Source: Macrostomum hystrix
Lineage: Eukaryota; Platyhelminthes; Macrostomidae
Direction: 5' to 3'
Assembly (NCBI GenBank): GCA_950097015.1
Contig: CATNEN010000030.1
Coordinates: forward strand, 4,573,001 to 4,637,000
DNA length: 64,000 nucleotides
In this document: positions 36,404 through 47,616 of the stretch, one piece after another
Position numbering within the stretch: position 1 is the stretch's first letter
How the letters are laid out: each line of letters begins with the position of its first letter
Made by a program: the position numbers and the translations under genes
The notes under the pieces: generated by a model
What the model was told of the DNA's origin: nothing
What the model saw: only the letters and a program-made list of their open reading frames with translations
Database searches by the model: none

Positions 36404-38039
36404 GTCCCACTGTAAATAGCGCGCATGCGGACTACTTACTACTACTACTTAAACCCCTCTCTTATTCGCCACTTATTTGCTCCCGTTGTGTTTTTTTCTG
36501 CCCACCCTTTCATTCTAATTGGGATTTTTGTATGTCATCTGTTCATAACTTTTCGCATGCTTCTTTTTTGTTGTACTTTCTAGCTGGCAACTTTTTCCTT
36601 GGGCATATTTAAGTTTTACGTGCGTCCCTATTTTCAGTAGAATTTTGTGCGTCATTGCTTTTGGCTTTTTTCTGCTTCAAGTTCGCTCGCAGTTTCCCTT
36701 TATCTGTTTTAAGTTTCATACTCCCCAAGTCTGTGCAGACTAACCTCAGTTCTGCTGTATTCTGTTTTAGACCTATGCCCCCTTGTTACACCGGCAACAT
36801 TGCCTTTTATACGGATTCAAGCCTGATGTTTTATTATTATGCCTGATAAGGTTCGCCCGCCGTTGTTTTCGTATCGCTCTCTAATGTTTCTCTGCTATGC
36901 TCGGGCGATTACATTTTTTTCGCTGTTTCCACTGTTTGTCCATTGATAACCGAGTATTTTGTTTGTTTTGCTTAATTCCTCTTTTTTGCTCATAGCTACT
37001 TGCCCAGTACTCGTACTTGATTGGCTGCCTTTGAGGATAGCGGATTTCAGAATGGAACTCCTAGTGTTAAACAAAACCAGTGATGTTGTCAGAATCAACA
37101 CTATGTCGTCCCTCAAAATCAGAAGCATCTAATTTTTATGTTGCCGAGCTGCTCTGTGTGATGAAAATTGGCAGTCAGGTAAGCACAGAATACTGTTGTG
37201 CATAGCAGCTACCTGAGTAAATAGTTGCACTTGCCTCAAATAGCAAGTGAATACTTTTTATAAATAAATTTTAGCTGAGCTGTCTCTGTTACGTGCGTTG
37301 CCACTCTTTTGATCTTACTATTTATTTGCTTGTGATTCTTTGATTTCCCGCCACTAACACTAAGTTATTTGCTTAATCGAGCAACTTTTTACTGAACAGA
37401 CAAACGACTTCTTATATGTTTGTAATTGATAAATCTGCAACCAAAGTGGGCCGAGCTCTCCGCTAGCTTGTGTCTCCCGCATTCACTTACACCGATTTGT
37501 TCTAGCTGAGAATCCCTGATTCAGGTTCTCCCAGCCCCCACTTTACTACTGTAAATTGCTACTTCACTTTTTTAAGTCCCTATTGCTCCATTTCGGCTCA
37601 ATTTTCCTCGCGTCGAACAATGTGTTAAATTATAATATTATAACTATATGTGCTATGATTATTTGCAAGTACTGTGTTCTCAATTCACAGGCTGTTGTTG
37701 CTGCGTAATTAGCGAAATGCACTACAATTCATCTCTCTGAGAACATCTCAACGGCACTAGCTATCCCCAGTTTTTTTATATAGCGCGGCTCTGGTTTCCG
37801 CCCTGGCATCCTCTTGCTGTTTGCTGTTTGTTTTTAATTCGCTTTTGTCTGCCATACGTGCATTAACTGTGTCTGATGGAACTTTAATTAATATATATTT
37901 AGATTCAACTAAAGCTTCTCTGTTTTACTGGTATTGTGCTATCATATGCGAAACTTTTCCGGCATTTGTTATAACTGATTCCTTTAGCTTTGGATCCACT
38001 TTACTGCTTAGAGTATTTATTTACTATTCTATTTCCTAA
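36404..38039. other. 3' flank of the CBP gene
   Basis: T-rich non-coding DNA. No exon of known type. Because the CBP stop overlaps a donor motif, this stretch was read for a further glutamine-rich exon and none was found. Confidence 0.45.
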
Positions 38040-38545
38040 GAGACACCTCACCGTCACTCCATAGATATCCTCTCCCCATTGATAACCACCTCACCCTATA
38101 GAGAACCACCTCACCCTATAGAGAACCACCTCACCTATAGAGAACCACCTCACCTATAGAGAACCGGCTCTACCCTCTCTTAGAGGCACCTCACTTATAG
38201 AGAACCACCTCACCCTATAGAGAACCGGCTCTACCCTCTCTTAGAGGCACCTCACCTATAGAGAACCGGCTCTACCCTCTCTTAGAGGCACCTCACCTAT
38301 AGAGAACCGGCTCTACCCCTCTTAGAGGCACCTCACCTATAGAGAACCGGCTCTACCCCTCTTAGAGGCACCTCACCTATAGAGAACCGGCTCTACCCCT
38401 CTTAGAGGCACCTCACCTATAGAGAACCGGCTCTACCCTCTCTTAGAGGCACCTCACCTATAGAGAACCACCTCACCCTATAGAGAACCGGCTCTACCCT
38501 CTCTTAGAGGCACCTCGCCCATAGAGAACCGCCTCTTCTTTTAAG
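38040..38545. repeat. Minisatellite of about 40-42 bp
   Basis: Near-identical copies of a unit reading CACCTCACCTATAGAGAACC then GGCTCTACCCCTCTTAGAGG. The array starts with shorter 20-21-bp units (CACCTCACCCTATAGAGAAC) and shifts to the composite 40-mer from about 38165. CCTCTTAGAGG is a small inverted repeat in each unit. Confidence 0.92.
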
Positions 38546-41500
38546 AACGCCTTTTCCTTAGACACCTCACCCCTTACAGAGTGGCCTCTTTATCTAATGA
38601 ATCGCCTCTTACAATTAAAAACCCGCGCCTTGTCTAGCATATAATCGCTTTAGATTCTGATGGATCGCTTACGATGAAGTTTTGGCTGTCCTTTGCAGTC
38701 AAACTTGAAGAAATTAAGACTACCTTGCAATGGAAAATTCACTAAGAATTAACGAGCTCTATTCTTTTTAGATGCAAAAGCACTGCATACTACTATTAAT
38801 GATATAGCCACATAAAAAGAGGACATAACTGCTCGCAAAATCAAATAAGCGATACACAACTACACTACAACCTAATGAGAATCAAGTTTGAGGGTGAGAA
38901 CCACCTCACCCTTTCCCATCTCACTCTTACCTTACCAATCTCATCCTTACCCAGTAAAGTACTACGCTCGTATTTCCTCTACGGCCCGTACACCTTGATT
39001 TATTTTTTTCACTATTGCTCGTATTGTGACGATTAGTCAGTAATTAATTCCTCAATTGTAATCCCAGCTGTCTAACTGATCGGTTCCACACTGACAATGA
39101 ATTCAATCTGCAGAAACATGCTTCTATTTGATTATGCTTCTATTGCCCTCATGCCGTTATTCGATTCGGCGAAAGCCAAACACGGAAGCTCAGATTTGAG
39201 AATGAGACCACAAAGCTGTTTATGGAGTTGTCCAAGACAGGCACAGGATATTGTGTGTGTGCATTCGCTTGGCCGCCAGCGATAGACCAGGGAATGTTTG
39301 GCGCAGAAGGAGCTGCTCGAGGGCTCCTGTGCAAACAGGCTGCTCGCACACTGCACAGGTCAGCAAACACTGCTGTTGAGCTGCATGGCAGCTGCATGGC
39401 CACTGCAACGGAGCCCCACACAGTGGGATCGAAGGCTAGGGTTCAAAGACTGAGATGTGCTTGTCGGCTCATTAAACCCCTCATGCTCATTGGCGTCCGG
39501 CCTCTGGACGACCGATTTACCGATCTATCTCTCTTCGAATATCAAGTTGACAGTCTTGGCTAGCATACCTTGCCCGAGCTGCATGCATTTAGTCACTGCC
39601 AGTTTTCATGCAGTGTGCTTCTTGTACGAGAGCTATAGCTCCGACGGCACAGCAGTTGAAATGAGTGCCTGATGGTCCTCGATTTGACGAGCCGCCTGCT
39701 GACTGATTGCCGCCCTGCGGTGAAGAGTGCGGCAAATGCAGAATGAGGATTGAAAGTGGCTGCTGCAGTGAGGGCTTTTGTTTGCCGGTTGTGTTGCAGA
39801 ATTTTGATGAGAGCGCCAATTAATTACCAGTTCATTGCATCGCTTCCCAGTGCTTATGCGAATGAGTAGGAGAGCTGGGAAAGATTCTGAGTGACCGGCT
39901 TAACATGCGCGCCATTGGGATCGAAAGTGAAGAGGGGCACCTGTCACACAGCAGAGACGAATTGGCGAGGCCTTCATTGGGCTGGCAGGCTAATGGATCG
40001 AGAATCACGGCCTAGAAGGCTGGACAGTGACTCCGAGCTATGCACGTGTCGCAGCAGAGGTTGCGATATAGTGTTATAGAGTTGGCAGTCTGTGTGTGAG
40101 TGGGCTGATAAGAGAGCGTGCCGGTAATCAGTTAAGCATGATGGGAGAAGTGACTGACTCGGAGAGCCAGCCGAACTGGCCGTTCCAGTGAGCTTGTAGT
40201 GAGCATTCTCTTTTGTCACTTAAATGCCGAAATTCTGCCAGAAGCATTTCCAGTCTGAGTCCTGAGAACATTAAAATCAATCAATCACAATCCGTAATCG
40301 GATCTATTACGCTTCACAGGAAATAGCTCAGCTAATTCCACGATCAAAAGACACAGCCAACTTTGAGACAATGCTCTCCCTTCATTTGAGGATGAGGGTA
40401 GCTGCTCCTTGTTATTTTCTTTCGCGTTATCATGCTCAACACTTGCTAAATACTTGCTGCTCATCGACGAATGGCAGGTATGATATGAAGTGAGAATTAA
40501 GTTAAATTAACTTAAATGCTCGTTTCATATTGGCTGCATTGATTGAATTTGTCTATCGTCGAAACACTCGGCCCTCTAAATGAATCCGATTCATAACCAT
40601 GGATGAAAAAAAGTTATTATTTATCTATGTTCATAACCATAATAATGACATTTCAATCAATTTCATGCTTTCTAAAAATATTTTTTGGTATTTCTAAACT
40701 ATCTGTCTTTTGGAGACTGTCTCCACTTCTGCAGGAAGCCAAATAATTAGTAATTACAGAGCTGGGTGTCTGACAACTGGTTTTGCGCTAACTATCGGAA
40801 GGCATCCGCAGAAATTATTTCTTTGTATCTACGAAAAAACACATATCATGACTTAAACCTACCACAGGGAAAAACTACTCATGATTTACTGTTTGAATAA
40901 ATGAGACAACAGCCCGAGAAAATGCCCGAGCTTGACAAGCCTCGCTAAAGACGCTTTTTGAAGGCTGCGAACTGGCTAGAATCCTGCTGTTTAAGCCGCA
41001 GCTTATGCAACCAGAGTGAGATACATTGCGCAGCAGCAGTACTGAGTGCCGCAGTGCCCTGGAAGCTATTTATGCATGCTTAATCTATTGTCAATGCTGC
41101 CTGAGCTGGCCACCTACCGAGCGCAGTTTAATTCGCATTGCGCAGGTCGCTGTTAACCCTCAGCCCACTAGGCAGACTGGGAACGTATATTAGACAAGTA
41201 ATATTTGTGGGTATCCATATTGAGTCTAAGTATGAGTATCTCAGCATTTGCTAGCGATAAAAGTGTTTTCCCAATTGTTCTCAAGGATTATGCTGCCTTA
41301 CTAGATTTTATTTGAGCTCATTTTAATAGCTTTTTGGCTTTTTTGGCTTCGTTTGGCAATCGCGTTCACATTTTAACCTTGGATTCAACTAGCAATCAAT
41401 GAATTAGCAGTGCTTAGTTGCATTTGGTCCCATTTTAGAGGCAATAATGTCTCAGCCAATAAAGTTAATGCTCTCGGCGTTCAGAGCTTTTCTCATTGGT

Positions 41501-41807
41501 TGATCAAGACGCGAGTTTGACAGTAAAAATGACCCCCGGTCTCAAGCGGTAGGTTATCAAAGTTTTCCAATGAGCACAAATCTGAAGCTTCAGATTATTT
41601 TTCTGGCGAATAGCGCTCTCCATTCAAGATACATCTGTATTAGTAAATAACTCTAAAAGACAGGTGACCATGGGTGAGTTAACAATGATTCAGCATCTTA
41701 GATGCTTAGATTCTACTGATGATCTTTGAAAACTCTTGCGTATTTCCAAGTTATCTATAGAAAAAATCGTCTCCAAGCTACAATACGGACAGCTGACTAC
41801 CTCGCTC
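38546..41807. other. Intergenic DNA, no gene recognised
   Basis: Short ORFs on both strands (for example around 39097-39670) lack family resemblance and splice context. Nothing else was identified except degenerate CTCACC words at 38895-38955, which echo the minisatellite. Confidence 0.45.
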
Positions 41808-42450
41808 AATAGGGGGTCAGTGGCAGAGCGATTAACGCTTTTGCCTCTCGCACCTATGTCCCTGAGCTCGATTCCGCAGCGAGGTCACATTTATTTGAGA
41901 CACAGCCGCGGAGAGAGAAGGCTTTGAGGGCTTGTCGTGCAACTTTCGCCCTTGAAGGCCACCTCCAAGGGACAGTGAAGTGTACACTGCCTGACGATGA
42001 GAAAGTCAGGGCAGATTTATTATTAGTAGCTCGTATTATTATTAATAAAACGCGCACACCATCTATGGGTGCTGCTTTTTTCCTTTTATATATATTTTTG
42101 ACAACAAATACTCGTATTTTACTGGGCAACAAAAAACATAAAGAACGAAGTTTTGTAGGATCGACTATTGAGGGACACCAGGAATAAAAAATATGAAATA
42201 TATATTGTTAAATGTTAATACGAGCTCGTAGCTTCAGGGCAGCTGTTCCCTTATTTTATAGATTTCTATGATGTACTTTGCTAAAGCTTCAGCGGTTTCA
42301 CTATCGTCTTGTGCCATTAAGTTACACACCTGTGTGAGTGTGTGCCTGCGTACGGTATCTGTGCGTATGTGCTCAGGAGTTAACGAAATGGGCAGAATTG
42401 CCTCGTCTCTGGCTGCGGGTCTAGTGTCACCAAATGATGTGCCATTGCCC
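41808..42450 (+). repeat. tRNA-derived SINE, family 1, carrying a ~305-bp insertion
   Basis: The head GGGGGTCAGTGGCAGAGCG and B box GAGCTCGATTCC are clear, and the body runs to GAAAGTCAGGGCAGAT at about 42016. The rest of the SINE resumes near 42322 (TTACACACCTGTG) through ATGGGCAGAATTGCC to CACCAAATGATGTGCC. The 305 bases between, which are absent from the copy at 28431, are AT-rich and begin TTATTATTAGTAGC. Confidence 0.82.
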
Positions 42451-42604
42451 GCAGCCCTCCTGCAAATATTATTGTTCCCTCACTCAATCAGCACTTAAAG
42501 CTAATACGAAAAATTTAAAGATAAAGAGCGCTCCATATTAAGCGTCCTCGGCTGCTTAGTTTTCTTGCCAGTTCTTGCAGGTTCTTTCCTGACAATTTTT
42601 TCAG

Positions 42605-43781
42605 CTGCTGCATCTCTGGTAGCCAAGGCTGAAGCGGACAGCAGGGCTACAGCCAGCCAGCAGCTGCCGCCGCCGCCGCATGCCCTGTGGATTCTGCAGC
42701 AGTACTGGCAGTTGCAGCTGCAGATCCGAATGCTACAGCATGAGTATGCTCAGATTTCACAATGGCAATCTCATCCAATTAGATTTCCAGCCAGACAGCG
42801 CGCACAGCCACAGAAGACAAGCCGATTTGACTTCAGCCGCCTGGCCCAGTCCTGCCTGGAGGCCGACCATGAAGCTCCTGCGCAGCTCGGTCGAGCAGCC
42901 GGACCCTCGCAGCCTTCACAAACCCTATCAGCCCCACGTCTGCTCAAAGGCGCGAAAGGTCGCGGCCCTGGAAGGTGAGAATGGTATAATTAAATGTGAA
43001 ACGTGATTGGTTGGTGTGATATCCATCGATACATCGGATGAAATAACTATTAAACTAAAAGATTGCTAGTCTGCATTGAGGACAAATTCTTGTGGGTGAA
43101 AGAGTGGAGATAAAAATTTGAAATAACTTTCGATTTGAGTCTGGTCGTCAAGTAGCCTGATGTAATATTTCAAACTAGCTAGGATAATGGATCAGGTCAA
43201 AGCCCAAAATTCAACATTTTTAAGCCCCACTGGGGTCGGTACGTGGGTTCGGGCTTCCGTAATAGGCATAGTTGCAACTGAAGGTGTAAGAAAAGATTGA
43301 GATACACGGCAAAGACATCAAAAAGTACACACATCGAGTAAAGTGAGTTTAGCGAAAGGAATCAAAGTAAACAAAAGAACCATTGCTAGTTGTTACAGTT
43401 TTAGTTGCAATCGTTTTCGTTAGACAAATATGGAATAGAAATACTACTTTTGCATATTATTGCGCCAATAATGCACCAAAAATAGCGATTCCTCCACTTC
43501 TTTTTCTCGTCCTCAGAGCCCGCAAGGAGTACGTGTGCAAGTACTGCAGGCGCCACTTCACCAAGTCCTACAACCTGCTGATTCACGAGCGAACTCACAC
43601 TGACGAGCGCCCGTTTCCCTGCGAGATCTGCGGCAAGGCGTTCAGAAGACAGGACCACCTGCGCGACCATCGCTACATTCACTGCAAGGACAAGCCGTTT
43701 AAGTGTGACGTCTGCGGCAAGGGCTTCTGCCAGGCCCGCACACTGCAGGTGCACCGGACGCTGCACCGAGGCAACGTATGA
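42605..43781 (+). CDS. osr: Odd-skipped-related zinc finger transcription factor (last two exons)
   Basis: A nuclear DNA-binding regulator of the Odd/Bowl/OSR family. Exon 42605-42974 codes a glutamine- and proline-rich N-terminal region ending with [12 protein letters not shown], the RFDF block seen before the fingers in OSR1/2. Exon 43517-43781 joins at phase 2 and codes three C2H2 fingers: [38 protein letters not shown] and [19 protein letters not shown], with the HTDERPF and HCKDKPF linkers and the [11 protein letters not shown] signature of the family. The protein ends 7 residues after the last histidine (TGA 43779-43781). No in-frame ATG lies at the front of the first exon, which starts at an acceptor (TTTTTTCAG, 42604), so the start is in an unfound upstream exon. 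Confidence 0.93.
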
Positions 43782-45402
43782 TTCTTGAGCTGGTGTCACT
43801 ACTCGAAAGTTTTATTATCACGAGGCTGGGGGACAATGGATCGGGCTAAAGCTCACACTGCACGGACCCGTCAACGATGTTTCACTTTCATCTATTTTCA
43901 TACAGCCGAAATATTATATTCTACAAGTAAAACCTTCCTTTTTCCTAAATTTGGCATGCTTTCACAAACTGCTTGAGTTTTTCTAACTACATATTCCCAC
44001 TAGCATTTTCCAAACTGCGTATTTCCCAAACTTCATGCAGTTTCAAAACAGAATATTTCCCAAACTGCTTACAGCATTCAAACTGAATGCGACTATTTTC
44101 TAATTTCTAGGAAATGCAATGAGTAAATAAAATTTTGAAGCTGAGAAATTTTGGGAATGTGTTATTAATTTAGAATGTGGAGTTTGGATTTTCTGAGTTA
44201 TCTGATTGCGAAATCCCAAACATTTTCCACTCGGAGTTGGATTGGCGGAGCGGTAGCATGACCCGGATTCAAATCGCATTGTTGTGCATTGTTCTACTTT
44301 AGAAAGAGCAACACTTTTCAACGTCGTATTTCCAAAATTCTACTTGTAGTAGTAATAATGACACGTGCAAGTGTTCCAAAAATTATCCTGTTGATCTCCC
44401 ACTTCTAACCACTTCTAGACTGCTATAAAACCCTAACTCTGATAGTTCTGCGCAGTCCATCCAGCTGGATTTACCTTTTGGAACGCATCCACCAATCACC
44501 CGCAGGTGCCAATGTGCTGATCCACTGAGCCTGCAGCTTCAACACCTTGTTCGTCTCTTCTGCTGAGGCAGAAAAGCAGCTCAAAGCTGATACGATGCAG
44601 AAACTCTTCACATCGATCACAATGAACTCCGAAAGTTTAATATCTTGTGTAAAAAAATTTCAAATTCGTTTTCTTTTTCGAATAAAATTCGAATCCATAG
44701 GCTATTAAAAATGAAACACAAAGTCTAGTGTCAGTAAAAAAAATATACGAGTAAATAGCGTGAAAGTGAAGTCAGCAGCAAAATTGAGTTGTTAAAGACT
44801 GCTATGACTTCGTGGATATTTTGATATCCAGGGTTTGAAAATTTCTGTGAGTCATGCGATGGATGCAGCTAAAATATTGCACTTGGCTGCTTAAGAGCTG
44901 CAATGCAGCTGCCCTCGCATTCAATGAAATTTCAGTTTAGACCAGCTTTGCTATTTTATTTTATAACAAGATTCCACTTCTGATCCCATCTATAGAATTT
45001 ACAACAATGCCAGCTCAATTGTGCCAGTCCTGAATGCTCAGGTACAGGCGTTAGCTCCGATCTGTGCACTGACTCTCCCTACCTGTCAAACATCTTGGCT
45101 GTTAAGCCCGCACGCAGGTATGAACGGTGATGCGTGCTGCAATTGCCATGATTTATTTATGCGTTCCAGCCTCTGGGGACGGCTGAGTTGATGAGGTTCC
45201 CGAAGTAGGTAGGGCTTTAATGAAGCGGCTGCGGACAGGTTGAGCAGCTCATTGTCATCTCAAAATCAACTGGCTTGCACTTGAGCTTTATAGCAACAGT
45301 GGGATGCAATCTGCTTTGCATCTGCTTTAGCATCTACATCTGTTGCATCTGAACAGAAACGAATAAACACTGCACGTCTCCAGTTTGTCGCATCTGCAGA
45401 TC
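43782..45402. other. Non-coding DNA 3' of the OSR gene
   Basis: Words like TTTCCCAAACT recur at 43985-44110. No gene is recognised. The sequence includes the probable 3' UTR of the OSR gene. Confidence 0.45.
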
Positions 45403-45671
45403 GGCTGCTAGAAAGCCTGAGCAGATGAGCTGCTAGAAAGCCTGAGCAGATGAGCTGCTAGAAAGCCTGAGCAGATGAGCTGCTAGAAAGCCTGAGCAGA
45501 TGAGCTGCTAGAAAGCCTGAGCAGATGAGCTGCTAGAAAGCCTGAGCAGATGAGCTGCTAGAAAGCCTGAGCAGATGAGCTGCTAGAAAGCCTGAGCAGA
45601 TGAGCTGCTAGAAAGCCTGAGCAGATGAGCTGCTAGAAAGCCTGAGCAGATGAGCTGCTAGAAAGCCTGAG
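45403..45671. repeat. 25-bp minisatellite, about 11 copies
   Basis: The unit GCTGCTAGAAAGCCTGAGCA plus GATGA is repeated head to tail with no visible variation. It contains no homopolymer run. The identity of copies means recent expansion or ongoing homogenisation. Confidence 0.97.
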
Positions 45672-47616
45672 CTATAACTAGAAAACCTGAACAGATTAGC
45701 TTTGTACTCCAATTGTACTGAATCTTTATCGTACTCAAGTGAAAGCGTCATGCCATGAAGCAGTAGTACAGGTTTCATTGAATGTCATTGTCAGTTTATT
45801 TGTCAAAAGTAAATTTGACTGTTAATGTGGTACAAAAGAAGTATGTAGAATTGAGGATTCGAACTAATAAAAAAATGCTATTAATATGTACGGAACAATG
45901 TTTGGATCGAGAACGGGCTTTTAGTTATTTACGCCATACGAGCGTATTGAGTTTTAGTTTCTTAAAGAGCGCGAACACTGAACAGAGGTAATATAAACAC
46001 TGCGTTATAGAAGCATATATTCAGTCTAGTGAGGAGTGCTATTCGAGTCATGCGACCTGCTAGCAGAATGGCAGACCAGCAAAAATACAGTTCAAACTGT
46101 TTCACAGATTAACAAGAAAAAATCCAACAGAAAGAGCAGGTATCAAGAAATTCGCAGCAGTTAAGTTAGTTTTATATTTTGCACTTTTGGTCCTGAACTG
46201 GATGGCTGAGAAGTTGGAACTGACAGTATTGGGAATGGTAAAAAGCCAGGCAAAGGAAAGCTCGCCCATGTAGTGTACTGCCTAGTTCTGGGAGCATTTG
46301 GGGTTGAGGGTGGGGCATCACGTCATGTTGTTTTGTGAAAAATCAATCAGACAGACTTCAGGGCTAATCCTGGGGTATAAGCTAATCAGTTCGATCCGCG
46401 GGAGCGGAGCACATCAACAGGGCAGCTAACTTCCTGCTTCTAAGCAGCTTTGGTGACAGAAGGTTTGCCGAGTGCCAGTCAATTCTGTCGAAATTCTTGC
46501 AGCATCAGGGCTATCAGATTTTCAGGCCAATCCCACAAGCTGCTGCCTCAGGGCAACCAGTAGCTGCACCAAGAAGCTTACAGGTGTGATAAGATTGATG
46601 CCCGACCCTTTCTAACTCTGCTATTTTCGGTCGTGTTCGACTTTTGACTTTGACAAAACTTCGTTTTTTATGTCGCTAGGATCAGGTGCCTGTAAGAAAA
46701 TCGAATGCAACGTCAGTTGTGAAATAAATAATCAATGTTGAGATGGTCACAATAATCAATTTTGTTTGCAACAGGTGTGCCTGATTTGCTACGAGTACTA
46801 GCCTAGTATTCCTGATGCTTCAAAAGTTCAGAAAGTTCAGTGGCCACTAGATTCGCGCTGATCAGCGTTCGAGCTAGCCGTGTCAAGCCACTCTCATCGA
46901 TAGTTTGTCGTCAAGAATAAAGTTGATCTCTTTCCTTGCATAATAAGTGGCGCGTGTCGAACAGTGGAATCAGGGCTGTCTCTGGGTAAAGTAACAAGTC
47001 GACGTGTGACATGGAACGCAAGGATGGAAACGTATGGAAATCAGGGAACCGGGATCAGCAGAACCACAGTGTGTCAGCTACGTGATTAGCATGATGCCTG
47101 CGTTTGTGTTGAATTTACAAATTTTACCTCGAAGTAATCCAATACCAGAACCATGCAGGGGAGCGAGAAGAGACCACGAGTTATCACATGCTCAAATCGA
47201 ATTTTTCTCCAATTTAATTCCTCATGTTTTCCTTCCCACACTATGAAGGTTGGCTTTGTGGTGACACTCAGATAGGAAGCCTTGACTTTAAAAGTTCTCG
47301 CTGAGTGATAATCTCCTGTCACAAAGTAAGATCCTAAGTATAGTGCAGTCCTATATAAAGCTAGTTGTGTAGTTGTATAAAAAGCTAGTTGGGTCTCCTT
47401 TATTAGATTTCGATCATTCTGACATGCCTTAAAACTTTTATGAAGTCAATGAAATTTAAAGAGTATATGAAAACAAGACGTATGCAAGAAGCAAATGTTA
47501 CAAAATAAACGTGAATGTAAGCCGAGTATTTAACTGCAGTTTCTAAGAACATCCCAGCAACAGATTTTTTGCCAGACATGTCGACAAGACGTCATCGATG
47601 AAAAAATGTCCGCCTG
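45672..47616. other. Intergenic DNA, no gene recognised
   Basis: ORFs are short (45782-45991 is the longest on the plus strand) and lack family resemblance. The last part is the probable 3' UTR of the DEG/ENaC gene on the minus strand. Confidence 0.45.

Noticed and set aside
39097-39672. Overlapping ORFs on both strands around 39.1-39.7 kb
   Set aside because: No family resemblance, no consistent splice sites, and open frames on both strands of a GC-balanced patch.
41808-41890. Possible genuine tRNA gene
   Set aside because: The same head occurs in two other SINE copies and no closed cloverleaf can be formed by eye.
43401-43799. 132-codon minus-strand ORF opposite the zinc fingers
   Set aside because: It is antisense to the conserved OSR finger exon.
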